Source: Halisarca cf. caerulea
Lineage: Eukaryota; Porifera; Demospongiae; Chondrillida; Halisarcidae
Assembly (NCBI GenBank): GCA_963170055.1
Contig: CAUJGJ010000313.1
Span: forward strand, 4,625,479-4,642,978
Length of the DNA stretch: 17,500 bases
Direction of reading: 5' to 3'
The notes under the pieces were generated by a model. The model searched no databases. It was given only the letters and a program-made list of their open reading frames with translations, and had not been told where the DNA came from. Positions 9,525 to 17,500 of this stretch are shown piece by piece. Position 1 is the first letter of the stretch. Each line of letters starts with the position of its first letter. The position numbers were made by a program, and so were the translations under genes.

Positions 9525-9683
9525 CACTTTAAGGACATGAAAGTATTTCTATCCTATAATAAGGAGTAGATAGACGCGACAAGAGTCTAGGTCTACGCAC
9601 TCAGCGGCACAACCGATCGGGCCAACAAAACTAGGCAGATGCGCTGTCGTTTCGATACTAATGCGATTAAACCACAAACGGTC
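9525..9683 (-). other. Candidate second or alternative 5' UTR exon
   Basis: On the minus strand a pyrimidine tract ending CTCTATTCAG (AG at 9685-9684) is followed 159 bp later by the donor GTG|GTGAGT (GT at 9524-9523). The segment is CpG-richer and non-repetitive compared with its neighbours. All three frames contain stops, so if it is an exon it is untranslated leader. It has no recognisable protein similarity. Confidence 0.3.
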
Positions 9684-9848
9684 CTGAATAGAGAAAAATA
9701 GTTGACGCAAAGTTTCTTGACGGAAATAGCTGTGTTCAAGTAACCTCAAGAACTACATTTTGACATCATAAAGAAAATGTAATTTGAAAGCAAACAAGCG
9801 TGTTCAGATTCGCATACAACAATAACTCGACACAAGGTCTTGACTCAC

Positions 9849-10050
9849 CTAATTTTTATCCCGAATAGCACAGAATAGCCTTTCGCACTGAAAGCTGTCA
9901 ATCGTTATTCTCTCTAAGCTGAAAAGTATATCGACAATAGAACGAACTAACGACTCTTCAAACTCCCAGAAAACTATTTCAAAATTCATGAAGGGGTGGT
10001 GACGCCATCTTTTAGGATGAGGGGCACGTGATCCCTTAGACGTCACACTG
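9849..10050 (-). other. Candidate non-coding first exon of the WIP-like gene
   Basis: The minus-strand sequence has little repeat content and ends in a full-consensus donor, TTAG|GTGAGT (GT at 9848-9847). It lies just inside a region rich in promoter-like sites. One reading frame is open for 65 codons, but its TAG stop is the last codon before the donor, so it is more likely 5' UTR than coding. It could splice to 9683 or directly to 8210. The upstream limit is a guess, because the transcription start cannot be read from sequence. Confidence 0.35.
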
Positions 10051-10135
10051 AGTCGTCATCCTACTGCTCCATTTATTATGCACTAAAGGCTGTATTTCCT
10101 TATTTGGTCATTCACAATGGCCGCCTTAAGTGCTT
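9995..10135. promoter_or_regulatory. Candidate promoter, possibly bidirectional
   Basis: A short CpG-containing unique stretch holds several promoter-type words: AAGATGGCG on the minus strand (10011-10003, YY1-like), CACGTG (10025-10030, E-box), GACGTCAC (10039-10046, CRE-like) and ATGGCCGCC on the plus strand (10117-10125). The orientation of the AAGATGGCG box and the GTGAGT donor at 9848 fit minus-strand transcription into the WIP-like gene. On the plus strand, ATGGCCGCC opens an eight-codon frame ending AGAG|GTATTT, a possible divergent first exon (10117-10141). All of this is inferred from motifs. Confidence 0.35.
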
Positions 10136-10689
10136 CGAGAGGTATTTGCATGCACATAAAAAGCAGGACCCTGGTCCGTGATTATAGTATGTACCTTTAG
10201 CCTATAATATAGTCATCAAATTTGAATTAGGTGTAGGTTTTCATCCCCACAAATTATTTGTGTAGCCGGAGTATGCAGCAAAGTCAGTATCACTGAAAAG
10301 GAATGCCCTTGCTTGCGGCTAAGGTATCTTCTTACACATGAAAACTGCATGGACTACCTTCTGCCCACTGCCTATCAGCTACAGTTCACACTTACACTGT
10401 TGCAAATTGCTCATCCTATATGCAAAGTATTCAGCAATGAGTGCTGATTAGTAATTAGGCTGAAAATGTACAATGTATTCACTGGTCATGAGCTGATGTG
10501 CATATATGTGGGCAATCGCTAATAAAGAAGAAATTGTAATTGGACATGTCAGGATGCATAAGTAGATTACAATGTTCCAATTTGCATTGCTTAAGTGCAG
10601 AAAAATCATGATATCCCATATTATAGCGTAAATTTAATTTCCATATTAATTTGTAAGAAGCATCCTCTTGTTTGCATGGTACGTATATA

Positions 10690-10869
10690 CAGTGAAACCC
10701 ACTTAACACGAAACTTAAGGGACTGATGAAAAGTGTTTGTGTTATCAGAATTTCATGTTATCAGAACAATTAGGAATACTAAAGGCGTTGCAGGGGACAT
10801 TTTCTCCTTTCATGTTAACCAAAATTTTGTGTTAAGCGATCTCGAGTTTGTGTTAAGTGGGTTCCACTG
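10690..10869. mobile_element. MITE related to the 173-bp family (CAGTGAAACCCAC variant)
   Basis: The ends are CAGTGAAACCCACTTAACAC and the inverse GTTAAGTGGGTTCCACTG, flanked by TA (10688-10689 and 10870-10871). It shares the TTAACACGAAACT core with the 173-bp family but diverges inside. It lies six bases from the next element. Confidence 0.75.
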
Positions 10870-10875
10870 TACATA

Positions 10876-11052
10876 CAGTCAAACCTCGTTAACACGAAAC
10901 TCAGGGGACTGTGCTGAAATTTCATCTTAACAGTATTTCATGTAAACAGTACTACATGTTATACTTGGACCTGCACTTGGACTTGGCTAGCATTTCGTGT
11001 TAAAAGATATTTCATGTTAAGCAGTTTCATGTTAACGAGCTAGGTTCAACTG
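10876..11052. mobile_element. MITE of the 173-bp family, copy 2
   Basis: Nearly identical to copy 1 at 52-224, with a four-base insertion (CTAG) near its right end, giving 177 bp. TA flanks lie at 10874-10875 and 11053-11054. Confidence 0.8.
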
Positions 11053-11183
11053 TACTTCATCCCCAAACATGCACTTGAGCAATGTATGATAACGCCGTTA
11101 CATGCATGATGCAACTGATCTCATTGTAAGCAATTACACAAGTGGTACAATTAAGTGCATCAACTGGTCATTCTCTGACACGC

Positions 11184-11304
11184 ACTAGTCTGGCGTTGCC
11201 GACCCCATCTCGCTCGGCCATTTTCGGGGACTGACATCGCTCGCCCGGTGACGTTAGTCCCCGAAAATGGCCACGCGAGATTGGGTCGGCAACGCCAGAC
11301 TAGT
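11184..11304. repeat. 121-bp CpG-rich foldback element
   Basis: The left arm ACTAGTCTGGCGTTGCCGAC is exactly inverted at the right end. The arms run about 50 bp with roughly five mismatches and share GGCCATTTTCGGGGACT near the loop. The spacer is about 20 bp. It would form a long hairpin in single-stranded DNA or RNA. It is probably a small foldback mobile element. Confidence 0.8.
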
Positions 11305-11517
11305 TGTCACACAGGTTGAAAAATGCTATTTTCGGATCAAGTATACACAATCATGCACAGCAGTACTTGAGATGCACTTCTTGACAAAAGTAAGCAATAC
11401 AGAAAACAAAACACTTTGTTGCATTGATAAAAATAGAAGAAAAACTAATGTAATATGAAATACATAAATAAAGATGCTTCTCTGTTCATTATGAGCTCAA
11501 TACATCTGAGGGGAAAG

Positions 11518-11661
11518 CTATTCTCTGATTCTATTAGGGTTCGGAGTGAAGTGATGAGAAAACGTCCATTTTTGAGCATTACTGTCTGTACAAACGTTCA
11601 TGACCACCTTCTGTCCTTGCGCTTCCATGCAAAGTCGAGAGATGGAGTGATACAATTGTTG
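11518..11661 (-). CDS. GALNT: GALNT, terminal coding exon (lectin gamma repeat and stop)
   Basis: 144 bases: 47 codons plus TAG at 11520-11518. The acceptor is TTCTTTCTACAG (AG at 11663-11662), phase 0. The peptide is QQLYHSISRLCMEAQGQKVV, then MNVCTDSNAQKWTFSHHF and a seven-to-nine-residue tail. It aligns with the last trefoil repeat of GALNTs (HxxSxxCLD...DCxxxxxQxW). The CLD signature reads CME here, while the QKW tryptophan is kept. The loss of Asp suggests that this repeat may not bind sugar, which is common for one or two of the three repeats in the family. Splicing to the previous exon (YTDK|QQLYH) keeps the frame. Confidence 0.9.
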   Translation of the reverse strand, partial: QQLYHSISRLCMEAQGQKVVMNVCTDSNAQKWTFSHHFTPNPNRIRE

Positions 11662-11881
11662 CTGTAGAAAGAACAGACACATGAAATTTAATGGATACAT
11701 GAATAAAGCCCTGCACATTTGCTGCATATACATGGGAAGTTGCGGTGGAAACAAACAAAGTGAATCAATAATATCATAGAGGGTCATTGCTACGTTCTAT
11801 AATGTTGATTCCGACTAACAAACTGAATCAAGCTCATAGTAGGTTTTGATCTGAGAAACAACAGCAGAAATTAAAAGTATG

Positions 11882-12050
11882 TACCTCATTAACACGAAAC
11901 TCAATGGACCGCCCAGAAATTTCATCTAAAAAGTATTTCATGTAAACAGTACTACATGTTACAGTTGGGGTTAGACTTGGACCTTGCTAGTATTTCATGT
12001 TAAAAGATATTTCATGCTAAGCAGATTCGTGTAACGAGGTTTTGACTCTA
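11882..12050. mobile_element. Decayed MITE of the 173-bp family
   Basis: It carries the internal words AACACGAAACTCA, GTATTTCATGTAAACAGTAC and TTAAAAGATATTTCATG, and ends ACGAGGTTTTGACTC. The first eight or so bases of the left end are missing or changed, so this is an older copy. Confidence 0.65.
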
Positions 12051-12107
12051 CTCCTAATCCAACACTAGAAAACACCCCACAAACATGGGGCTGTGGAGCA
12101 AAACACA

Positions 12108-12316
12108 TACTGTATAGCGCTAAATTTTCGAAGAGCTTAACTTTCACATTTTTCAGTATGAGCGCTGGAGTGCGAAATTTGTGCACTGCCAAAAAATGGT
12201 GCACTGTTTGGTAGTAGGAGCTGAAGAACAGACCCACAAAAAAAGTTATTTCCGTAAATATTTCAAGTGGCCAACCACAAAAATTGAGGTTTTCGAAAAT
12301 TTAGCGCTATGCAGTA
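12108..12316. mobile_element. Inverted-repeat element with TAGCGCTAAATTTTCGAA ends
   Basis: TACTGTATAGCGCTAAATTT on the left matches the inverse of the right end, TACTGCATAGCGCTAAATTT, over about 26 bp with TTTTCGAA continuing. TA at both outer edges fits a target duplication. 209 bp, non-coding. Confidence 0.75.
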
Positions 12317-12621
12317 AGCCTACATGTGTAGTACGTACATACACAATACTATGGCAGTATTACACATAAAACAGAGAAATCTCAGTCTGACACCTTACAT
12401 ATGGAAAAATGCCTATTTTGCCATTTAGTTTCCATGCCATCCCTACATATGGAGTACTATTGTACTCTGTATTATTGTTCAGTTTAGCATATAACGCCAC
12501 TCCTGGAGGGGAGCTACCACTTTAGGATAGGCTTAGGATCACCTTATAGTTTAGGATTTTTCTCAAAGTTGGAATTTCACAAATACTAGAGTGTCAAATT
12601 CCACAGTAAATAACTTTATGT

Positions 12622-12679
<58 letters not shown>

Positions 12680-12703
12680 CCACACACGCACACACACGCA
12701 CAC

Positions 12704-12739
<36 letters not shown>
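12622..12739. repeat. (CA)n tract ending at the GALNT lectin-exon donor
   Basis: 118 bp of CA with ACGCAC interruptions. On the sense strand the first GT is the splice donor. Confidence 0.93.
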
Positions 12740-12741
<2 letters not shown>

Positions 12742-12982
12742 TGTCCGTGTACTCCCATTTCTGGTTGCCACCCAGTCCATGGCAGTTATAAATAGTTACA
12801 GGACCCCCCCTCTTATGTGAGGCAAAGTCCAGGCAGAGGTCATCGTCGAACTGCATCTCGCCCAAGTCTGTAAAACCAAAATCTTGATTTCCTGCTTGTC
12901 CGTGACACGCATACACTCCAATCTCTCCCCCTTCTCTGTGCCCAAAGGAATCCAAGCATGTCGATGTCTGCACATTGCGAAC
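12740..12982 (-). CDS. GALNT: GALNT, ricin-type lectin domain exon (alpha and beta repeats)
   Basis: 243 bases (81 codons), phase 0 to phase 0. The acceptor is TTGTGTAG (AG at 12984-12983) and the exon starts VRNVQTSTCLDSFG. The peptide has two beta-trefoil repeats: CLD...YACHGQAGNQDF and CLDF...YNCHGLGGNQKWEYT. The CLD and QxW signatures of the GALNT lectin domain are plain in the second repeat; the first has NQDF in place of the QxW tryptophan. This domain binds GalNAc already on the substrate and directs further glycosylation. The exon ends GAC AAG|GTGTGT, so its donor is the first unit of a (GT)n tract of over 100 bp. Confidence 0.94.
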
Positions 12983-13387
12983 CTACACAACAACACAACA
13001 TAAATATACAATGATTATCCGAAGAAATATCACAATATACCGAAAATATTGAATTATTGCTCAATATTAGTATAATAATACTACTAATCCTTCATATTTT
13101 ACTGGGGGAGGGGGCACTAAACATACATAGGCTACTAATAAGAGCCCCCATATCACACTGGCAGGAAGTTATGACAGTACATGTAGGAACTGTTGGAAGT
13201 TGACACATGCAAGTGTGTTCCTGGTACTACGTGATGGATTCTAATTGCTGCTACCTTCCTATACCACAACAAAATGCCATTTAGCAGTTAAACGTAATTG
13301 AAGGGAGAGTGAGAGGAAGACAAGGTACTGTATACATAAGTGCTCATATACTGTGCTTGTGGGGTATATGCTGCATGTATGAATATG

Positions 13388-13706
<319 letters not shown>

Positions 13707-14476
13707 TGCAGATCATTGGGAACCCAAACAATGTCGCTGTCATCAAGTGGTGGAGCTTCCCCTTAGAGAGGTGGTTCTTTTCAGGTTAATTCGCCCAACA
13801 AGTGTGACAATGCCCACTCAATGAGAACATCTCGTTAGCAATAGACATTGAATGTCCGGTTGAATTGTTATCTGTTCCAAATGCACACGTGCAGAAGCAA
13901 CAAGTGGAGAACAGGTATTCACTCTGTCTGAAGGGCTTCAGATAAGCAACACCTTCAGATCAGCAAGTATTGGTAAATGAAAATAAGCCACTTTCGAGGA
14001 AAAGTTGAGGGAATTTGCTTCAGAAATAGACCTTGCATACAGTGCAAATGTACAAATTTGATGTGCTGTGGGTAACAAACAATGTGCGTATCAGACTACA
14101 CAGGTTATTTGACTATTGAGTGACTCTTAGTACAGTCTAATGATGATTGTCCCTCGGGAAAAAGGAAAACTTTAAAGTTGAACTATCGAGTGACTCTTAG
14201 TATAGCCTAATGTAGTGATTGTCCCAATGAATAAGGGAATGTCAGATTACTGAGGTGGTAGACCACAGAGGTTCAACCATAGGCACTCCAAACTATGTAA
14301 CCATAGTATAGACACTCTAAACTACGTAAAAATAAGGAGAAATCTCCATTCAAAAAGACACCAAAGTGCAAAAATAAGTGCCGTGGGAATGTGCCATCCC
14401 TATAAAATATTCGCATACATTCACTTGTTCTTAAATAATAATATGTAGACATACGTGTACCTACTGTATAAATGTA

Positions 14477-14658
14477 TAGGGAAATCTCTATAATCCAACC
14501 ACCTCAGGACCAGGAGAAGTTCACCAGATTAGCGAGAGAGAGGTGGCCGGAATAGACAGGTCCATTCCAATATGTGGGTAACCTTTGGCACTAGACAGGA
14601 TGGCCGGTTTAGACAGTGTGGACGACACATAGATTCTTGGATTAGAGAGGTCTCACTG
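14477..14658. mobile_element. MITE-like element of the CAGTGAAACC group (decayed left end)
   Basis: The right end GGATTAGAGAGGTCTCACTG is followed by TA. Inverted, it matches the left GAAATCTCTATAATCC after a few changed bases. The interior has paired ATTAG and TAGACAGG words. Confidence 0.65.
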
Positions 14659-14896
14659 TACATATGTATGTACATAATGTCTGTCCTCTGTATGTGACTA
14701 CATGTATGTGTGAAATAGTTTTGACGTACGTGTGTACACAAGTAGACACAAGGACACAACTCTGTGTATGTATGTACGTACATACATACATGTGCATATC
14801 TACACGTGTATATACGTACATACACACACACACAGTGGTGTCCTTGTGCTCACTTATGTACACACGTATGTCACAACTATTTCACACATAGTCATG

Positions 14897-14911
14897 AACA
14901 GATAAACTCAC
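14897..14911 (-). repeat. Copy of the GALNT splice-donor sequence (GTGAGTTTATCTGTT)
   Basis: A 15-base match to the true donor of the 16747-17070 exon, on the same strand and inside the following intron. No exon-like sequence precedes it; the satellite begins directly beside it. Confidence 0.75.
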
Positions 14912-14914
14912 TGC

Positions 14915-16325
14915 ATGTGTACACACCAGTATGTCTTTATGCCCATGTATGAATGTATGTATATGTACATACCAGTATGTCTTTATACTCATGTACTGTA
15001 TGTATGTATATGTACACACCAGTATGTCTTTATGCCCATGTATGTATGTATGTATACGTGCACACCAGTATGTCTTTATACCCATGCATGTAAGTATGTA
15101 TATGTACACATCAGTATGTCTTTATGCCCATGTATGTATGTATGTATGTATATGTACACACCAGTATGTCTTTATACCCATGTATGTATGTATGTATATG
15201 TACACACCAGTATGTCTTTATACTCATGTACTGTATGTATGTATATGTACACACCAGTATGTCTTTATGCCCATGTATGTATGTATGTATACGTGCACAC
15301 CAGTATGTCTTTATACCCATGCATGTAAGTATGTATATGTACACATCAGTATGTCTTTATGCCCATGTATGTATGTATGTATGTATATGTACACACCAGT
15401 ATGTCTTTTTACCCATGTATGTATGTATGTATATGTACACACCAGTATTTTCTTTATACCCATGTATGTATGTATGTATATGTACACACCAGTATTTTCT
15501 TTATACCCATGTATGTATGTATGTATATGTACACACCAGTATTTTCTTTATACCCATGTATGTATGTATGTATATGTACACACCAGTATTTTCTTTATAC
15601 CCATGTATGTATGTATGTATATGTACACACCAGTATGTCTTTATGCCCATGTATGTATGTATGTATATGTACACACCAGTATGTCTTTATGCCCATGTAT
15701 GTATGTATGTATATGTACACACCAGTATTTTCTTTATACCCATGTATGTATGTATGTATATGTACACACCAGTATGTCTTTATGCCCATGTATGAATGTA
15801 TGTATATGTACATACCAGTATGTCTTTATACTCATGTACTGTATGTATGTATATGTACACACCAGTATGTCTTTATGCCCATGTATGTATGTATGTATAC
15901 GTGCACACCAGTATGTCTTTATACCCATGCATGTAAGTATGTATATGTACACATCAGTATGTCTTTATGCCCATGTATGTATGTATGTATGTATATGTAC
16001 ACACCAGTATGTCTTTATACCCATGTATGTATGTATGTATATGTACACACCAGTATGTCTTTATGCCCATGTACTGTATGTACGTACAGTCAAACCTCGT
16101 TAACATGAAACTCAGGGGACTGTGCTGAAATTTCATCTTAACAGTATTTCATGTAAACAGTACTACATGTTATACTTGTATCTGCACTTGGACTTGGTTA
16201 GCATTTCATGTTAAAAGATATTTCATGTTAAGCAGTTTCATGTTAACGAGGTTCCACTGTATGTATATGTACACATCAGTATGTCTTTATGCCCATGTAT
16301 GTATGTATGTACGCATATATGCCAT
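14915..16325. repeat. 46-47 bp satellite array, about 27 copies, with higher-order blocks
   Basis: The unit combines GTATATGTACACACCAG, TATGTCTTTAT(A/G)CCCATG and two to four TATG words. A run of four variants (ACTCATGTACTG, then ATACGTGCACACC, then GCATGTAAGTATG, then ACACATCAG) occurs in the same order from about 14988, 15222 and 15829. A second variant with CAGTATTTTCTTTA is clustered at about 15445-15600, with a further copy near 15725. The long open frames here come from the repeat and are not genes. The MITE at 16087-16259 interrupts the array. Confidence 0.92.
16087..16259. mobile_element. MITE of the 173-bp family inserted in the satellite array
   Basis: A 173-bp element with TA on both sides (16085-16086 and 16260-16261). 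Satellite sequence ends at its left edge and resumes at its right edge (GTATATGTACACATCAG), so it inserted after the array existed. Confidence 0.85.
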
Positions 16326-16334
16326 AGACACTTT

Positions 16335-16561
16335 AAGCTTGGTTTAAAATACGTCGCATTGCAAGAGATTTTGGCTGATTGCAGGGAATAGAACTGAGTT
16401 CTATTCCCTGTGATGTCGCTTAGTAATTTACCGTAAATTCCCGTGTTTCAATGCGCTCATAAAATGGCCAAATGTCTTCATATCATCGTGTATATTTCGT
16501 AGCAACAATTTGTTGCATTGCAAGCTTTGCGACGCCTTCCGACGTATTGTGAACCAAGCTT
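16335..16561. mobile_element. 227-bp inverted-repeat element with an internal perfect hairpin
   Basis: AAGCTTGGTTTAAAATACGT at the left matches the inverse of the right end, AAGCTTGGTTCACAATACGT, with similarity over about 22 bp. Inside, CAGGGAATAGAAC (16382-16394) is exactly inverted at 16398-16410 around the loop TGA. Confidence 0.7.
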
Positions 16562-16589
16562 TACACATAACACATGACATGTAGTCATG

Positions 16590-16604
16590 AACAGATAAAC
16601 TCAC
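16590..16604 (-). repeat. Second copy of the GALNT splice-donor sequence
   Basis: GTGAGTTTATCTGTT again, 142 bp inside the intron from the true donor. It shares a further eight bases (CATGACTA) with the copy at 14911. Sequence upstream on the sense strand (GCATAAGGACATATACCAG) is a diverged satellite-like unit. Confidence 0.75.
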
Positions 16605-16746
16605 AACACCAATGTACACATACACTGGTATATGTCCTTATGCTCATGTACATAAGTATACACACGTGTGCCATAGCCACTCCTACACATATGTACATGC
16701 AAACATACGCAAACATACGTACGTAATTACAAACAGATAAACTCAC

Positions 16747-17070
16747 CGCTCCACCGTGATGAAGGTTCTCATTGGGCTTGGGCAATTCTGGGCACACACT
16801 ACCCAAATACCACGAGAACGACTTGCAGTGGAGTTTTTTCCTCAGATTCACTCGATCCGTGATATTTCCATAGTCCCTTGACTTGATCCCAGAGCGCTTG
16901 TTGTAGTAAAATTCTTTATACTCGTCCATCCACACTTCAGCCAGTCGCATGTTGTTCCGAGTGAGAATTTCATCCACCCCTCCCGGGAAGGTGTACGGCT
17001 GACGCTTCCGAAATATGTGTCCCACGCGCGAACAGGGTATGATCTCTAGCTCCCCACCACACATCCATAT
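16747..17070 (-). CDS. GALNT: GALNT, end of the catalytic domain and linker
   Basis: 324 bases (108 codons), phase 0 at both ends. The acceptor is TACCTGTAG (AG at 17072-17071) and the donor is GCG|GTGAGT (GT at 16746-16745). The peptide begins [20 protein letters not shown] and includes the metal-ligand His of the VGHIFR segment, then PYTFPGG. Next comes [18 protein letters not shown], the conserved catalytic loop, then [20 protein letters not shown] and SWYL. The order and spacing are those of the end of the GALNT catalytic domain, and the last part ([15 protein letters not shown]) is the short linker into the lectin domain. The donor sequence has two further copies in the following intron, at 16604 and 14911. 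Confidence 0.95.
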
Positions 17071-17150
17071 CTACAGGTATGCAAACACATATGTACGTAA
17101 TTACGTATGTGCACACACACACACACACGCACACACACACACACACTTAC
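17071..17150 (-). other. GALNT intron (80 bp) with a (GT)n tract at the donor
   Basis: A very short intron. The sense strand starts GTAAGTGTGTGTGTG, so over a third of it is a GT repeat (plus strand (CA)n about 17111-17146). It ends CTGTAG before ATATGG. Confidence 0.9.
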
Positions 17151-17500
17151 TCTGAATGAAATCTCTAGATTCTCAGCTCCCCAAATGTCCATGCCAAGAT
17201 CATAAGCTCCAAGCTCAAAGAAGTAATTTTTTTCCATACTGAACAACCCACCAGCCATTGTGGGTGATTTTACTTCACGCGTTTCATCATATCCTCGTCT
17301 TTTCTGCTCGTAGTTGGGGATTTTTTTCCACTTGAATTGTAGCCCCCAGTTGAATCCCCCTCGTACCCCAGGGGGCCCTCTAATATGTGAGTATTCCAAA
17401 GTTTCCAAGCTGATCACGTCAATCACAGGACACACAACTGTCTTACGATTGAGGTGTATTCTCGCCAAAAGGGGTTCAAGCCACTGTATATTCACTTCAC
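17151..17500 (-). CDS. GALNT: GALNT, catalytic-domain exon (continues past the right edge)
   Basis: Polypeptide N-acetylgalactosaminyltransferase: a type II Golgi enzyme that transfers GalNAc from UDP-GalNAc to Ser/Thr, starting mucin-type O-glycans. Read leftward from the edge, the peptide is (C)[53 protein letters not shown], then [18 protein letters not shown]. These match, in order, the sequence after the metal-binding DxH, the VCPVID strand, the GGFNW segment, the PTMAGGLF motif and the Gal/GalNAc-transferase motif. The usual WGGEN reads WGAEN here. The exon ends AGA|GTAAGT at 17151 (phase 0), with the donor followed at once by (GT)n. The exon is open to base 17500, so its start, the DxH motif, the stem and the membrane anchor lie outside the window. 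Confidence 0.95.

Larger units (their letters stand above)
8206..9848 (-). other. Presumed 5' intron region upstream of the WIP start codon
   Basis: This stretch carries (CA)n arrays at about 8289-8351, 8597-8820 and 9314-9434. Between them (8383-8596 and 8821-9313) is unassigned sequence with no coding signal. The acceptor just before the ATG (CAG at 8213-8211) and two GTGAGT donors (9848 and 9524) suggest that it is intronic, apart from the candidate exon 9525-9683. Confidence 0.45.
10142..11517. other. Intergenic region between the GALNT 3' end and the WIP promoter
   Basis: About 1.4 kb with no supported coding sequence. It contains two adjacent MITE-like elements (10690-10869 and 10876-11052) and a foldback element (11184-11304). 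Sequence from 10142 to 10689 and from 11305 to 11517 is unassigned. The second stretch should include the GALNT 3' UTR; I saw no canonical AATAAA on the minus strand close to the stop. Confidence 0.6.
11662..12739 (-). other. GALNT last intron (1.08 kb)
   Basis: It opens with a (GT)n tract on the sense strand (12739-12622), which includes short GCGT interruptions. It contains the element at 12108-12316 and a decayed MITE at 11882-12050. Sequence from 12317 to 12621 has no recognised feature. Confidence 0.85.

Noticed and set aside
9849..10046. 65-residue minus frame as a coding exon
   Set aside because: Its start would be a GTG and its stop is the final codon before the donor. A leader exon explains it better.
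10479..10709. Minus-strand frame MLSGFHCIYVPCKQEDASYK of 76 residues
   Set aside because: It starts inside a MITE end, has no family likeness and no splice support.
11267..11458. Plus-strand frame starting in the foldback element
   Set aside because: Its start is within the hairpin arm and it overlaps the GALNT 3' region in antisense. No family likeness.
13707..14100. Possible extra GALNT exon in the long intron
   Set aside because: The flanking exons already join in phase and the protein is continuous with the family, so no exon is missing here. No coding likeness was seen.
14931..16103. Frame of 390 residues with repeated MYVYVHTSMSL-type units
   Set aside because: It is a translation of the 46-47 bp satellite and it ends inside a MITE insertion. 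There is no evidence of coding.

Overview
This is a piece of an animal (metazoan) nuclear genome. It holds parts of two protein-coding genes, both on the minus strand and both split by introns with GT/AG borders. The introns are packed with (CA)n/(GT)n microsatellites, short inverted-repeat elements flanked by TA (MITE-like), minisatellites and one 46-47 bp satellite. No bacterial-type gene, operon, rRNA or CRISPR array was seen, and no tRNA was recognised by eye. The dense TA-flanked MITEs and TACGTA-type simple sequence make a non-bilaterian invertebrate such as a sponge plausible, but the window alone does not settle the taxon.

Left half (about 1149 to 8205, possibly starting near 10050): a WIP/WIPF-type gene (WAS/WASL-interacting protein). 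Coding exon 1 (8205-8013) has a proline run and the WH2 actin-binding motif. Exon 2 (3343-3122) is Gly-rich with the conserved GGLFAGGMPQLR segment. Exon 3 (2673-1405) is a long polyproline exon with about 17 tandem RGG-PPPPP-GRD units. Exon 4 (1250-1149) encodes the WASP-binding segment FESRFHF...KTYPSRK. All exon junctions are phase 1, so the exons join in frame. The extreme C-terminus was not located. A likely promoter with YY1-, E-box- and CRE-like sites lies near 10000-10135, with one or two candidate non-coding 5' exons (10050-9849 and 9683-9525).

Right half (11518 to beyond 17500): the 3' part of a polypeptide N-acetylgalactosaminyltransferase (GALNT) gene. Its four visible exons encode the end of the catalytic domain (17500-17151 and 17070-16747) and a ricin-type lectin domain (12982-12740 and 11661-11518, with the stop codon). 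All its junctions are phase 0. The 5' part lies beyond the right edge.

Non-coding structure: at least ten inverted-repeat elements were seen, several sharing CAGTNAAACC-type ends and TA flanks, and some carrying internal tandem arrays. There is a 1.4 kb satellite with repeated higher-order blocks, interrupted by a 173-bp MITE. Two extra copies of the GALNT splice-donor sequence lie inside the following intron, next to satellite-like sequence. Three of the visible splice donors run straight into (GT)n tracts. The two genes are neighbours; nothing here says they act in the same process (WIP in actin control, GALNT in Golgi mucin-type O-glycosylation).
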